From a virus, in IMG/VR virus record IMGVR_UViG_3300037110_000082, positions 1-35,978 of that record: a DNA stretch of 35,978 nt, one strand, 5' to 3'. Below the pieces are notes generated by a model, which saw nothing but the letters and a program-made list of their open reading frames with translations, was not told the origin of the DNA and ran no database searches. Position numbers and translations under genes: made by a program. Shown in pieces: positions 1 to 6,811 of this stretch; position 1 is the stretch's first letter, and each line of letters starts with the position of its first letter.

Positions 1-123
1 CCCCGGCCCGCTCAAGTCGTCGCCGAGATCGTATGCGCGCTTGATGAAGCGGGCAGCCGGTACGCCGTTGATCGACAGGCTCATGGGGCTTGCCGTACCG
101 AGTCGGGCACCGGCCAAGCCTAG
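1..123 (+). CDS. C-terminal fragment of an upstream gene (partial)
   Basis: Frame 1 is open from the window edge to a TAG at 121-123 and encodes about 40 residues (beginning PRPAQVVAEIV, ending GTGQA). The first 20 codons look like coding sequence with GC-ending third positions. The following 110 bases hold no ORF and lead into the hairpin arm before the small terminase gene. It is probably the tail end of a rightward gene. No family can be assigned from so short a piece, and it could also be chance readthrough. Confidence 0.35.
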   Translation, partial: PRPAQVVAEIVCALDEAGSRYAVDRQAHGACRTESGTGQA

Positions 124-177
124 CGTTCCGGGGCGGCAACGTCCGCCCGGCAACCTCCCGCTGACGCAAACGAGATG

Positions 178-220
178 GTGCAGTGTCACAGCGCCGTCAG
201 GCGCTCCTAAACCAAAGTCG
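178..220 (+). repeat. Reverse hairpin arm upstream of small terminase
   Basis: Stem AGCGCC (190-195) and GGCGCT (200-205) with loop GTCA, preceded by a GTGTCAC-type tail and followed by CCTAAACCAAAGTCG. It ends about 11 nt before the ATG at 232. The A-T closing pair replaces the G-C pair of other copies, which is a compensatory change. Confidence 0.75.
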
Positions 221-231
221 TAAGCCCTTCC

Positions 232-846
232 ATGTCCAAGACCCGCTCAGCAGGCCAGAAGTGTGGTGCCGAGAAGCACAACGGCAAAGGCAGGTGCACG
301 CTCCCGGCAGGCTGGGGCACCGCACACGTCGGGGCCGGGACGTGCCGTAAGCACGCGGGTAACGCCCCTGAGGCGGTCCGCGCCGGGCTGGTCCAGCTGG
401 CTCGCAGGGATGCGCTGATGGGCCCGCTCTCGATCGAGCCCCAAGACGCGATCCTGCAGTGCATTCAGATCAGCGCCGGGGAGGTCGCTTACGCCTCCGA
501 GCAGATCGCACTCTTGCAGGCAGCCGAGTTCGTCGGCGAGCCGCGCCACACGCTTGTCCGCAAGACCGACGGCGCCACGGTCACGGAGATCCGCCAGGAC
601 CCGCCGGCGCTGCACGTGTGGATCCAGGTTCGCCAGCAGGCGATGGACCGGCTCGTCGCGTTCAGCTTCGCGGCGATCCGCGCGAAGATCGCAGAGCAGC
701 GCGTCCAGCTCGCACGCGACCAGGGCCTGCTTCTCTACCAGGCGGTCAGCGCCGTCCTGAGGGCGGTGGGCGTCGCGGATAGCCCGGAGGTGGGCGCGAT
801 TGTCCGCAGAGAGCTCACCTTGGTTGCCGGCCAGTCCGCAGCTTGA
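232..846 (+). CDS. terS: Putative terminase small subunit
   Basis: The 204-residue protein begins with a cysteine/histidine cluster: C11 in KCGAEKH, C22 in GRCTLPAGWGT, and C38 and H41 in GTCRKHAG. The CG-x-K…C-x2-PAGWGT…C-x2-H pattern is typical of small terminase proteins in actinophages, where this subunit recognises packaging sites. The rest is mostly helical, including a long amphipathic helix around 130-175. It lies immediately upstream of the large terminase and overlaps its start by 47 nt, which supports the role. The ATG at 232 is taken because it immediately precedes the metal-binding motif and follows the hairpin arm. Function rests on the motif and gene order, not on a search. Confidence 0.75.
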   Translation: MSKTRSAGQKCGAEKHNGKGRCTLPAGWGTAHVGAGTCRKHAGNAPEAVRAGLVQLARRDALMGPLSIEPQDAILQCIQISAGEVAYASEQIALLQAAEFVGEPRHTLVRKTDGATVTEIRQDPPALHVWIQVRQQAMDRLVAFSFAAIRAKIAEQRVQLARDQGLLLYQAVSAVLRAVGVADSPEVGAIVRRELTLVAGQSAA

Positions 847-1705
847 CCCGTTCCTGGTCGCCGCCGACCTGTTCGACCCGCCCGCCGCCGCCGCCGGGCG
901 CTGGTACTGCGACGTGGAGGGCTGCGACGGGCATCCGCACGCGGGGATGCACTGGTGCGAGCACCCGCTCGATTCGGGCGCGCACACCTGGGAGTGCCGC
1001 CACCAGCGCGCAGACCAGCGGATCCCGCCCGAGTTCGCCAGCGGCAAGGCGTCGGACCTGCTGATCATGGCGGGGCGCGGGTGGGGGAAGACCAGGGTCG
1101 CGGCGGAGTGGATCGTCGGCCAGGCGCGCAGCGTCCCGGTGTCGAACTGGGCGGTGATCGCGCCGACCTTGGACGACGTGCGCGACACGTGCTTCGAGGG
1201 CGAGTCGGGGATCCTGCCGGCGCTCGACTGGGACCGCGAGGACGACCGCTACAACAAGACCGCGCTCCGGGTGCGGCTGGACAACGGGTCGGTGATCCGC
1301 TCCTACAGCGCCGAGACGCCCCGCAAGTCCCGCGGCCCGAACCTGTTCGGCGCGTGGCTGGAGGAGATCGCGCAGTGGAAGTCCCGGACGATGTGGGACA
1401 ACCTGTTCCCGGCGATCCGCCGCGGGCTGGCGCAGACGATCGCGACGACCACGCCGGCGCCGGTGCCGTTGGTGCTGGAGTTCGTCAAGCGCAAGGACGG
1501 GTCGGTGGTGATCGTCCGCGGCTCGACGTTCGACAACGCCGAGAACCTCGCGGCGTCGAAGATCGCCGCGTTGAAGGTCCGCTGGGAGGGCACTCGCCAC
1601 GCCCGCCAGGAGCTTTATGGCGAGCTGCTGCAGGACGTCCCCGGCGCGCTGTGGTCCCCTAGCGTGATCGAGGCGACCCGCGGGCTGCTGCTGGAGGATC
1701 AATGA
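800..1705 (+). CDS. terL: Terminase large subunit, ATPase half
   Basis: A 301-residue packaging ATPase that would power DNA translocation into the prohead. Walker A is AGRGWGKT at 91-98, Walker B is LFGAWLEE at 182-189 ending in the catalytic acids, and the coupling motif ATTTP is at 215-219. A TTG start at 800 is chosen because GGAGG (786-790) lies 9 nt upstream. The N-terminus carries a Cys/His-rich stretch (C37, C42, H45, H47, C53, H55, C66, H68), a possible zinc ribbon, before the ATPase core. The ORF stops where the nuclease domain should begin. That domain is in the next ORF, in another frame, overlapping by ATGA. So the enzyme is either two polypeptides or joined by a -1 frameshift. 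Confidence 0.92.
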   Translation: MSAESSPWLPASPQLDPFLVAADLFDPPAAAAGRWYCDVEGCDGHPHAGMHWCEHPLDSGAHTWECRHQRADQRIPPEFASGKASDLLIMAGRGWGKTRVAAEWIVGQARSVPVSNWAVIAPTLDDVRDTCFEGESGILPALDWDREDDRYNKTALRVRLDNGSVIRSYSAETPRKSRGPNLFGAWLEEIAQWKSRTMWDNLFPAIRRGLAQTIATTTPAPVPLVLEFVKRKDGSVVIVRGSTFDNAENLAASKIAALKVRWEGTRHARQELYGELLQDVPGALWSPSVIEATRGLLLEDQ

Positions 1706-2442
1706 GCGTCAACGTCAGGCGCAGCGACCTGCGGCGCGTCGTAACAGCAATTGATCCGGCCGCAACCTCCTCGGAGGACGCGGACGACACCGGGATCGTG
1801 ACCGTCGCGCGCGGCCCCTGCCAGCCCGAGACGTGCAAGCTGTCCGTCCGCTGCCCCGGCCACGGGTACGTCTTGGCGGACGACACCTGCCACCTCGGGC
1901 CGATCGGGTGGGCGACCGTCGCCGTGCAGGCGTTCGACACCTGGCAGGCCGATCGCATCGTGGCTGAGGTCAACAACGGCGGCGAGATGGTCGGGGTGAC
2001 GGTGAGGACCGTGCGGCCGGGGATCCCGTATGCGACCGTGTACGCCACACGCGGCAAGCGGGTGCGCGCCGAGCCGATCTCAGCGCTGTACGAGCAGGGG
2101 CGGATCCATCACCTCGGGACGTTCCCCGACCTGGAAGCCGAGCAGTCGACCTGGACGCAAGACTCCAAGTGGTCGCCCAACCGCGTCGACGCGCTCGTGT
2201 GGGGGCTTACCTACCTGGGCTTGGTGGGTGACCAGGGCGCGGCGTTCATGGCCGCCTACCAGGACGAGATCGAGCACCGCAAGCCGGCGCTCGACCCGCG
2301 GCTGGCGGCACTGCCACGCTTGGGCGCCGGGGCTGACACGCCACCGCAGAGCACGCTGCGCCCTCACTGCAAGCACCGCTTCTTTACCGGCACTTGCGTG
2401 TACTGCGGGGGTGCCGACCCGAAGCTACAGGCTTTGGTTTAG
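1702..2442 (+). CDS. Terminase large subunit, RNase H-like nuclease half
   Basis: A 246-residue protein matching the C-terminal nuclease of large terminases, which cuts the concatemer. Likely metal-binding acids are D18 (VTAIDPA), E89 (VAEVNN) and D163 (NRVDALVW), the usual spacing for the RNase H fold. The ATG overlaps the TGA of the ATPase ORF, so translation is probably coupled. Together the two halves total about 547 residues, close to a normal single-chain large terminase. The C-terminus adds an unusual small Cys/His knuckle (C223, H225, C232, C235). The stop codon TAG lies inside the following hairpin arm. Confidence 0.9.
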   Translation: MSVNVRRSDLRRVVTAIDPAATSSEDADDTGIVTVARGPCQPETCKLSVRCPGHGYVLADDTCHLGPIGWATVAVQAFDTWQADRIVAEVNNGGEMVGVTVRTVRPGIPYATVYATRGKRVRAEPISALYEQGRIHHLGTFPDLEAEQSTWTQDSKWSPNRVDALVWGLTYLGLVGDQGAAFMAAYQDEIEHRKPALDPRLAALPRLGAGADTPPQSTLRPHCKHRFFTGTCVYCGGADPKLQALV

Positions 2443-2550
2443 GGGCCGGCTGACGCCGACCCTTGACACTGCACAGTCACGCTGGCCAGTGTCGTTGGTG
2501 GCCTGTTGCTGCGCACCTGGCTGTTGCGGTTGCCTAAACCAAGTCGTTAC
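2433..2550 (+). repeat. Forward hairpin arm overlapping terminase stop, with degenerate reverse arm
   Basis: The forward arm (2433-2480) reads GGCTTTGGTTTAGGGGCC, then a stem-loop closing in GCCGACCC and the tail TTGACACTGCACAGTC. The terminase TAG is part of the arm. A degenerate reverse arm (about 2518-2550, ending CCTAAACCAAGTCGTTAC) lies just before the portal ribosome site. Confidence 0.7.
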
Positions 2551-2569
2551 CGGCAGGAAAGAAGGCACG

Positions 2570-5530
2570 TTGTCCAACCTGATCCTTCCGTCCTCCGTGC
2601 AACGCCACCGAGACGCCGCAGAGCGCGTGTCCAAGCAGCAGCGGATCGACGACTTCGTGGCGGTAGCGAAGAGCTTCATGGGCCCGGGCGCGGCGCAGAT
2701 GGGCGGCATGTCGGGCGCGGTCGGTGGTGCGGCGCCGGGCTCGCCCATGAAGACGTCGTGGACCTCGAACTTGGGTAACGCCGCGCTGCTGCAACGCGCG
2801 ACCCAGACCTACAGCCAGCAGCACAACGTGCCCGCGGCGGAGATCGAGCAGGCATTGGCCGACCAGGGGTTGAGCTGGTCAGCTCCGTTCGCGCCGGGCC
2901 GGCCGCTGACCCCGTTCGCGGGCTACCGCGAGCCCGCCCGCACCCGCGACTTTCAGGTCGGCGAGAACGTCCAGGTCACCCCGCGCGCGGGCCGCGTCAG
3001 CTTCGCGACGCTCAAAGCGCTGTACGCCGCCTGGGACGTCCCGCAGCTGTGTGTGCAGCATCTGATCAACGACGTCCGCAGCCTCGATAGCAGCTGGCTG
3101 CCGGCGAAGGGCGTCAAGACCGACGTCAGCGCCGACATCGACGCGGCGGAGGCGTTCTTTGCGTTGCCCGACCGCCGCCGGCCGTTCAAAGCCTGGCTCG
3201 GGATGTACCTCAACGACGTGTTTCGCTGGGACGCCGGCACGATCTACGTGCGGCGCAACAACGGCGGGGACCCGATCGCCGTGGAGGTCACCGACGGCAC
3301 CACGATCATCCCGCTCGCCGACTACTTCGGCCGGATCCCGATGGACGAGACCGACCCCGACGCCGACCCCGGCGAGGAGCTCGACGGCGAGCTGGTCCCG
3401 GCATACGTGCAGGCGATCATGGGGATGCCGTGGACGTGGCTGACGGCCGAGGACCTGATCTACCAGCCGCTGAACCCGCAGTCAGAGAGCCAGTACGGGC
3501 TCGCGCCGCTCGAGAAGATCCTTTTGACCGGGAACACCGACGTCCGCTTCCAGCTGCACTTCCTCGAGTACTTCACCGACGGCAGCCTGCCGGCGGGGCT
3601 GATGGAAGCGCCGCCCGACATGTCCGATCCGGCGCAGCTGCGCGAATGGCAGGACACCTGGGACGCGCTGATGATCGGCGACCAGGCGATGCTGCGCCGC
3701 ATCCGCTGGGTGCCGTCAGGGTCGAAGTTCGACGCCGTCAAAAACAGCGACTTCGACGAGAAGTTCCCGCTGTACCTGATGCGCCGCTGCTGCGCCGCCT
3801 ACGGCGTCACACCGTCGGACATCGGCTTCACCGACCAGGTCAACAAAGCCACCGGCGACACGCAGATCGACGTGCAGTTCCGCGTCGGCACCCGGCCGGC
3901 GCTCAGGCACGTCGAGGACATCCTCAGCCTGTTCGCGCAGCGCGACCTCGGCCTGCGGGTGAAGCTGCAGATCGACGATGGCCGCGAGACAGAGGACCGC
4001 GTCGCGACCGCCCAGGCCCACTCGATCTACATCCAGGCCGGCGTCGAGTCCCCCGATGAGGTGCGGGATGAGATCGGCAAGCCGACCGACAAGACGCAGG
4101 CCGTCAGCCGGTTCATCCAGACGCGGCAGGGGATCACGATGCTCGAGACGCTGCTCGGGCAGACCAAGAACCCGATCGACCCGGAGACGTTCGCGCCGTC
4201 CGGCAAGGTCGAGTACGCCGAGCCCGCGCCCGCGCCGGTGCCGCCGCCGGGCAAGCCGCCCGCGCCGGGCGAGCCGGCGGCAGCGGGAGCAACCGAGCAG
4301 GCGGCCGCGTCCGACGCGACGCCCGCCGGCGAGAAGCCCGCGATCCCGGGCGGGCAGGACGCCGCCAACACGAACACTTCCCCCGTCGCGAAGGCCGAGA
4401 CGGCGGGGATCACCGCTCAGAGCGGCATCCAGGGCTCCGACCTGATCGGCCGCGACGACGAGGACGAGGACGAGGACGACGACGAGAACGAGCTCGACGA
4501 GGTCCGCAAGGCGCTGATCGACGTCAGCCTGCGCCGCTGGAAAGCGAACGCCCGCAACCGCTTGCGCAAGGGCCAGGCGCCACGGCGGTTCGTCGACCCT
4601 TCCCTGCCCGCCGCCGTCCACGATCAGGTGTGGGCAAAGCTCGAGCACGCCGCCAGCAGAGAGCAGGTGGACGCAGCCTTCGCGGTGCCCCCAAAAGGTG
4701 AGGCCCGCAAGGCGGGCGCGCCGACCCTCGCCGGCTTCCACAAGCACGCGGATGAGATCGTCGAGCACTACGCGCCGCTGATCGCTGACGAGCTCGCGAA
4801 GCTGTGGAGCGCCGCGACGATCCGCCAGGCGTTCGACGCCGCCGGCGCCGCCACCAAGGAAGCGGTCCCGAAGCCGCCGCCGCCCGAGCCGCCCGCCGAG
4901 ACGCCGGGCGCGCCGGCGCTCAGGGTGCTGCAGGGCGGCAGGGGAGACCTCGAGGCGCTCAAGGCGCTCATCACCGAGCTCCAGGGGGACGCCGCCTTGC
5001 AGGGCGCGCACGAGGCCGCACACGCCGCCGGCGCCACGATCGCCGCGAGCCTGCAGGGCGTGACCGAGCAGCTCCCCGACTCGTATTGGTCGACGTGGGA
5101 GCCGGGATTCGGTGCCGCCGCTGCGAAGGACGCCGCCGGCGGGCTCAAGGAGCTGCTCGACCAGGCGGACATCACCCTTCAGGGCTTGACCGACAGCGCG
5201 ATCGACCGGATCGGCAACGCGCTCGCCGACGGGCTCGCGGCCGGGGACAGCTTCGAGACCACCGCCAAGGCCGTGCAAGAGGTCGTCTCCAGCCCGGCCC
5301 GCGCGCAGTTGATCGCGAACACCGAGTACGGCCGCGCGATGTCTGCGGCGAGCATGGACACCTACCGCGAGAGCGGGGTGCAGGAGAAGGACTGGCTTTG
5401 CGAGGATGACGCCTGCGATCTGTGCCAGGCGAATGCCGCGGCGTCACCGCTGGGGATCGACGAGGACTGGCCGAGTGGCGAGTACCCGTGCCACCCAGGG
5501 GATAGGTGTGCTGTAGCACCTCACGTTTGA
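2570..5530 (+). CDS. Portal protein fused to MuF-like head morphogenesis domain
   Basis: About 986 residues from a TTG at 2570, chosen because AGGAAAGAAGG lies just upstream and the next codons begin the portal-like sequence. Residues 1 to about 540 resemble siphophage portals, the dodecameric ring through which DNA passes: the stretch with WLTAEDLIYQPLNPQ, QYGLAPLEKIL and YGVTPSDIGF is characteristic. A Pro/Ala-rich linker (about 550-600) and a very acidic run (about 630-645) follow. The C-terminal 90 residues, with IANTEYGRAMS and paired cysteines (CEDDACDLC, YPCHPGDRC), fit the Phage_Mu_F minor head domain. The open frame extends upstream to 2030, but that part overlaps the terminase and is noncoding in this frame. 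Confidence 0.9.
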   Translation: MSNLILPSSVQRHRDAAERVSKQQRIDDFVAVAKSFMGPGAAQMGGMSGAVGGAAPGSPMKTSWTSNLGNAALLQRATQTYSQQHNVPAAEIEQALADQGLSWSAPFAPGRPLTPFAGYREPARTRDFQVGENVQVTPRAGRVSFATLKALYAAWDVPQLCVQHLINDVRSLDSSWLPAKGVKTDVSADIDAAEAFFALPDRRRPFKAWLGMYLNDVFRWDAGTIYVRRNNGGDPIAVEVTDGTTIIPLADYFGRIPMDETDPDADPGEELDGELVPAYVQAIMGMPWTWLTAEDLIYQPLNPQSESQYGLAPLEKILLTGNTDVRFQLHFLEYFTDGSLPAGLMEAPPDMSDPAQLREWQDTWDALMIGDQAMLRRIRWVPSGSKFDAVKNSDFDEKFPLYLMRRCCAAYGVTPSDIGFTDQVNKATGDTQIDVQFRVGTRPALRHVEDILSLFAQRDLGLRVKLQIDDGRETEDRVATAQAHSIYIQAGVESPDEVRDEIGKPTDKTQAVSRFIQTRQGITMLETLLGQTKNPIDPETFAPSGKVEYAEPAPAPVPPPGKPPAPGEPAAAGATEQAAASDATPAGEKPAIPGGQDAANTNTSPVAKAETAGITAQSGIQGSDLIGRDDEDEDEDDDENELDEVRKALIDVSLRRWKANARNRLRKGQAPRRFVDPSLPAAVHDQVWAKLEHAASREQVDAAFAVPPKGEARKAGAPTLAGFHKHADEIVEHYAPLIADELAKLWSAATIRQAFDAAGAATKEAVPKPPPPEPPAETPGAPALRVLQGGRGDLEALKALITELQGDAALQGAHEAAHAAGATIAASLQGVTEQLPDSYWSTWEPGFGAAAAKDAAGGLKELLDQADITLQGLTDSAIDRIGNALADGLAAGDSFETTAKAVQEVVSSPARAQLIANTEYGRAMSAASMDTYRESGVQEKDWLCEDDACDLCQANAAASPLGIDEDWPSGEYPCHPGDRCAVAPHV

Positions 5531-5534
5531 CACC

Positions 5535-5590
5535 GCTTGGGTTAGGCGCGGCTAGCGCCGCTGTGTCCCGGATCGCGGGACGGGACGGCG
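5535..5590 (+). repeat. Forward hairpin arm after portal, second tail type
   Basis: CTTGGGTTA (5535-5543) is followed by stem GGCGC (5544-5548) and GCGCC (5554-5558), then the GTGTCCCGGATCGCGGGAC tail, which is itself palindromic. The tail is the reverse complement of the right half of the complete elements at 10938 and 21244. It lies between convergent genes and may end transcription, but there is no T-tract. No gene is seen in 5531-5699. Confidence 0.65.
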
Positions 5591-5699
5591 CATGGGTGCG
5601 AACAACGGCGGGCCTTGAAGGTGTGGGGCCGGGGGTGTCGTGCTAGACCGTGGCGGGGGTGACGCGGTGTCGCGGTTACGCCGCAGGAGTCACTGCGAG

Positions 5700-6140
5700 T
5701 TACAGGCTGAGGATGACGGCGGCGCCCGCGATGCAGGCGATGTGGAACACCTGATCGGTCCAGAAGCGAACCTCGGTGCCGACGTCGTACAGCGGGCGCT
5801 CGCGGTGCTCGTGGTGCCCTGGGGCATCCTCGGCCGGCTCGCGGTCCATCCGTGACGCGAATGCAAACCAGGGCTCAGGCTGCGTCTGGCGAACCGTCCG
5901 CGACCACCACTGCACCGGCTTGCGCGTGTCGATGATCAGGTGCGCGAGCGCCAACGGCGCGGCGACCCGACCGAACACGGGCGCGAGCAGCGCTCCGTGG
6001 ATCCCGGCGTGAACGTAGCCGGCGGGGTGGCGCAGGTCAGCCTTGTGGCGGGCCATCCAATCGTTCTGAAGCGGCCAGTCGGCCACCAGGTGCGCGACGA
6101 GGCCCCAGACCATCCGGTCGGTCGCAGTCCGATCATCCAC
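5700..6140 (-). CDS. DUF3307-like membrane protein (leftward)
   Basis: A 146-residue protein from a GTG start at 6140, preceded on its own strand by AATGAGG. The order LVAHLVADWPLQNDWMA, then HAGIHGALL, LALAHLIIDTRKP and WTDQVFHI fits the DUF3307 family, small multi-pass membrane proteins of unknown function in bacteria and phages. Three hydrophobic segments are visible, near residues 10-27, 44-70 and 128-146. It runs against the head genes and lies between portal and protease, so it is probably a moron, an added gene with its own expression. Its role is unknown; an envelope-directed function is an inference from its membrane nature. Confidence 0.75.
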   Translation of the reverse strand: MDDRTATDRMVWGLVAHLVADWPLQNDWMARHKADLRHPAGYVHAGIHGALLAPVFGRVAAPLALAHLIIDTRKPVQWWSRTVRQTQPEPWFAFASRMDREPAEDAPGHHEHRERPLYDVGTEVRFWTDQVFHIACIAGAAVILSL

Positions 6141-6180
6141 AGCCTCATTCTGCCGTGACCTAACCCAGAGCCCTACCAGG

Positions 6181-6807
6181 GTGGTGATTTCAGTGTGCTG
6201 GACATGCGGCGGCTACCCGTGGGAGATGCACCACGACCAGCGCGCGATCACCACATCGGTATTGCAGGACGCCGCCGACTTCGCCGGCACCGACATCGCC
6301 ACGGTGGTCGCCAACATCGCAAAGACGATGGCGCTCGTCTCAAGCGTCGAGAAGCGCGCCGCATCCCAGCCGGTCGCCGCCGAGTACGCCGCCTGTCGTG
6401 TGGTGAAGACCGTCGCCGAGCAGCGCTACTCGCTCGGGCTCGGCTATCCCGCGATGCGGCTGGACAAGGGCGTGGCGGCCGACGGCCACATCGACTTCGT
6501 CAGCCCCGAGGCGCTCGAGCAGACGGCGTGGCGGTGGATCTCCAAGGCGCGGACGACCAGCCTGTTTCACACGCCGGGCACCAGCACCGACGGCCACGCG
6601 ACGGTCGTGGAGAGCTACATCTACCGCGGCCCGGACTGGGCGATCGCCGACACCGTGATCAAGGCGGGGGACTGGCTGCTGGGGACCGTCTGGGATGAGT
6701 ACGGCTGGGCGCTGGTCAAGGCGCGCAAGGTCAACGGCTGGTCGCCCGAGGGCGGCGCGAAACGAACCCGGCCGAGCGCGGCACGCCTCGCCGAACTAAG
6801 GAGCTGA
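6181..6807 (+). CDS. XkdF-like prohead serine protease (Peptidase_S78_2)
   Basis: A 208-residue protein carrying the hallmarks of the XkdF/S78_2 prohead protease fold. The His motif DGHATVVESYIY has H139 and E144 as candidate catalytic residues. It is followed by WLLGTVWDEYGWALVK and VNGWSPEGG, with S188 the candidate nucleophile. Such proteases cleave scaffold and capsid precursors during head maturation, and the gene sits just before the scaffold and capsid genes. The N-terminus has CWTC and HH residues of unclear meaning. The GTG at 6181 is the longest start; GTG at 6184 or 6193 are alternatives. The next gene starts 4 nt after its stop. Confidence 0.8.
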   Translation: MVISVCWTCGGYPWEMHHDQRAITTSVLQDAADFAGTDIATVVANIAKTMALVSSVEKRAASQPVAAEYAACRVVKTVAEQRYSLGLGYPAMRLDKGVAADGHIDFVSPEALEQTAWRWISKARTTSLFHTPGTSTDGHATVVESYIYRGPDWAIADTVIKAGDWLLGTVWDEYGWALVKARKVNGWSPEGGAKRTRPSAARLAELRS

Positions 6808-6811
6808 ACAG

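Noticed and set aside
41-223. 60-codon ORF near the window start
   Set aside because: It runs into the hairpin arm before the small terminase, has no ribosome site and has a composition unlike a protein.
2464-2490. Promoter within forward arms (TTGACA-like tail)
   Set aside because: Most copies read GTGACA and none has a -10 box at 16-18 nt. The similarity to -35 is limited to two copies.
2030-2569. Upstream extension of the portal ORF
   Set aside because: It overlaps the terminase nuclease gene and its intergenic arm, and the TTG at 2570 has a good ribosome site.
3716-5278. 520-codon antisense ORF opposite the portal-MuF gene
   Set aside because: It is composed mostly of Arg/Gly/Leu/Asp/Val runs typical of reading GC-rich codons backward, and the plus strand encodes recognisable portal and MuF motifs.
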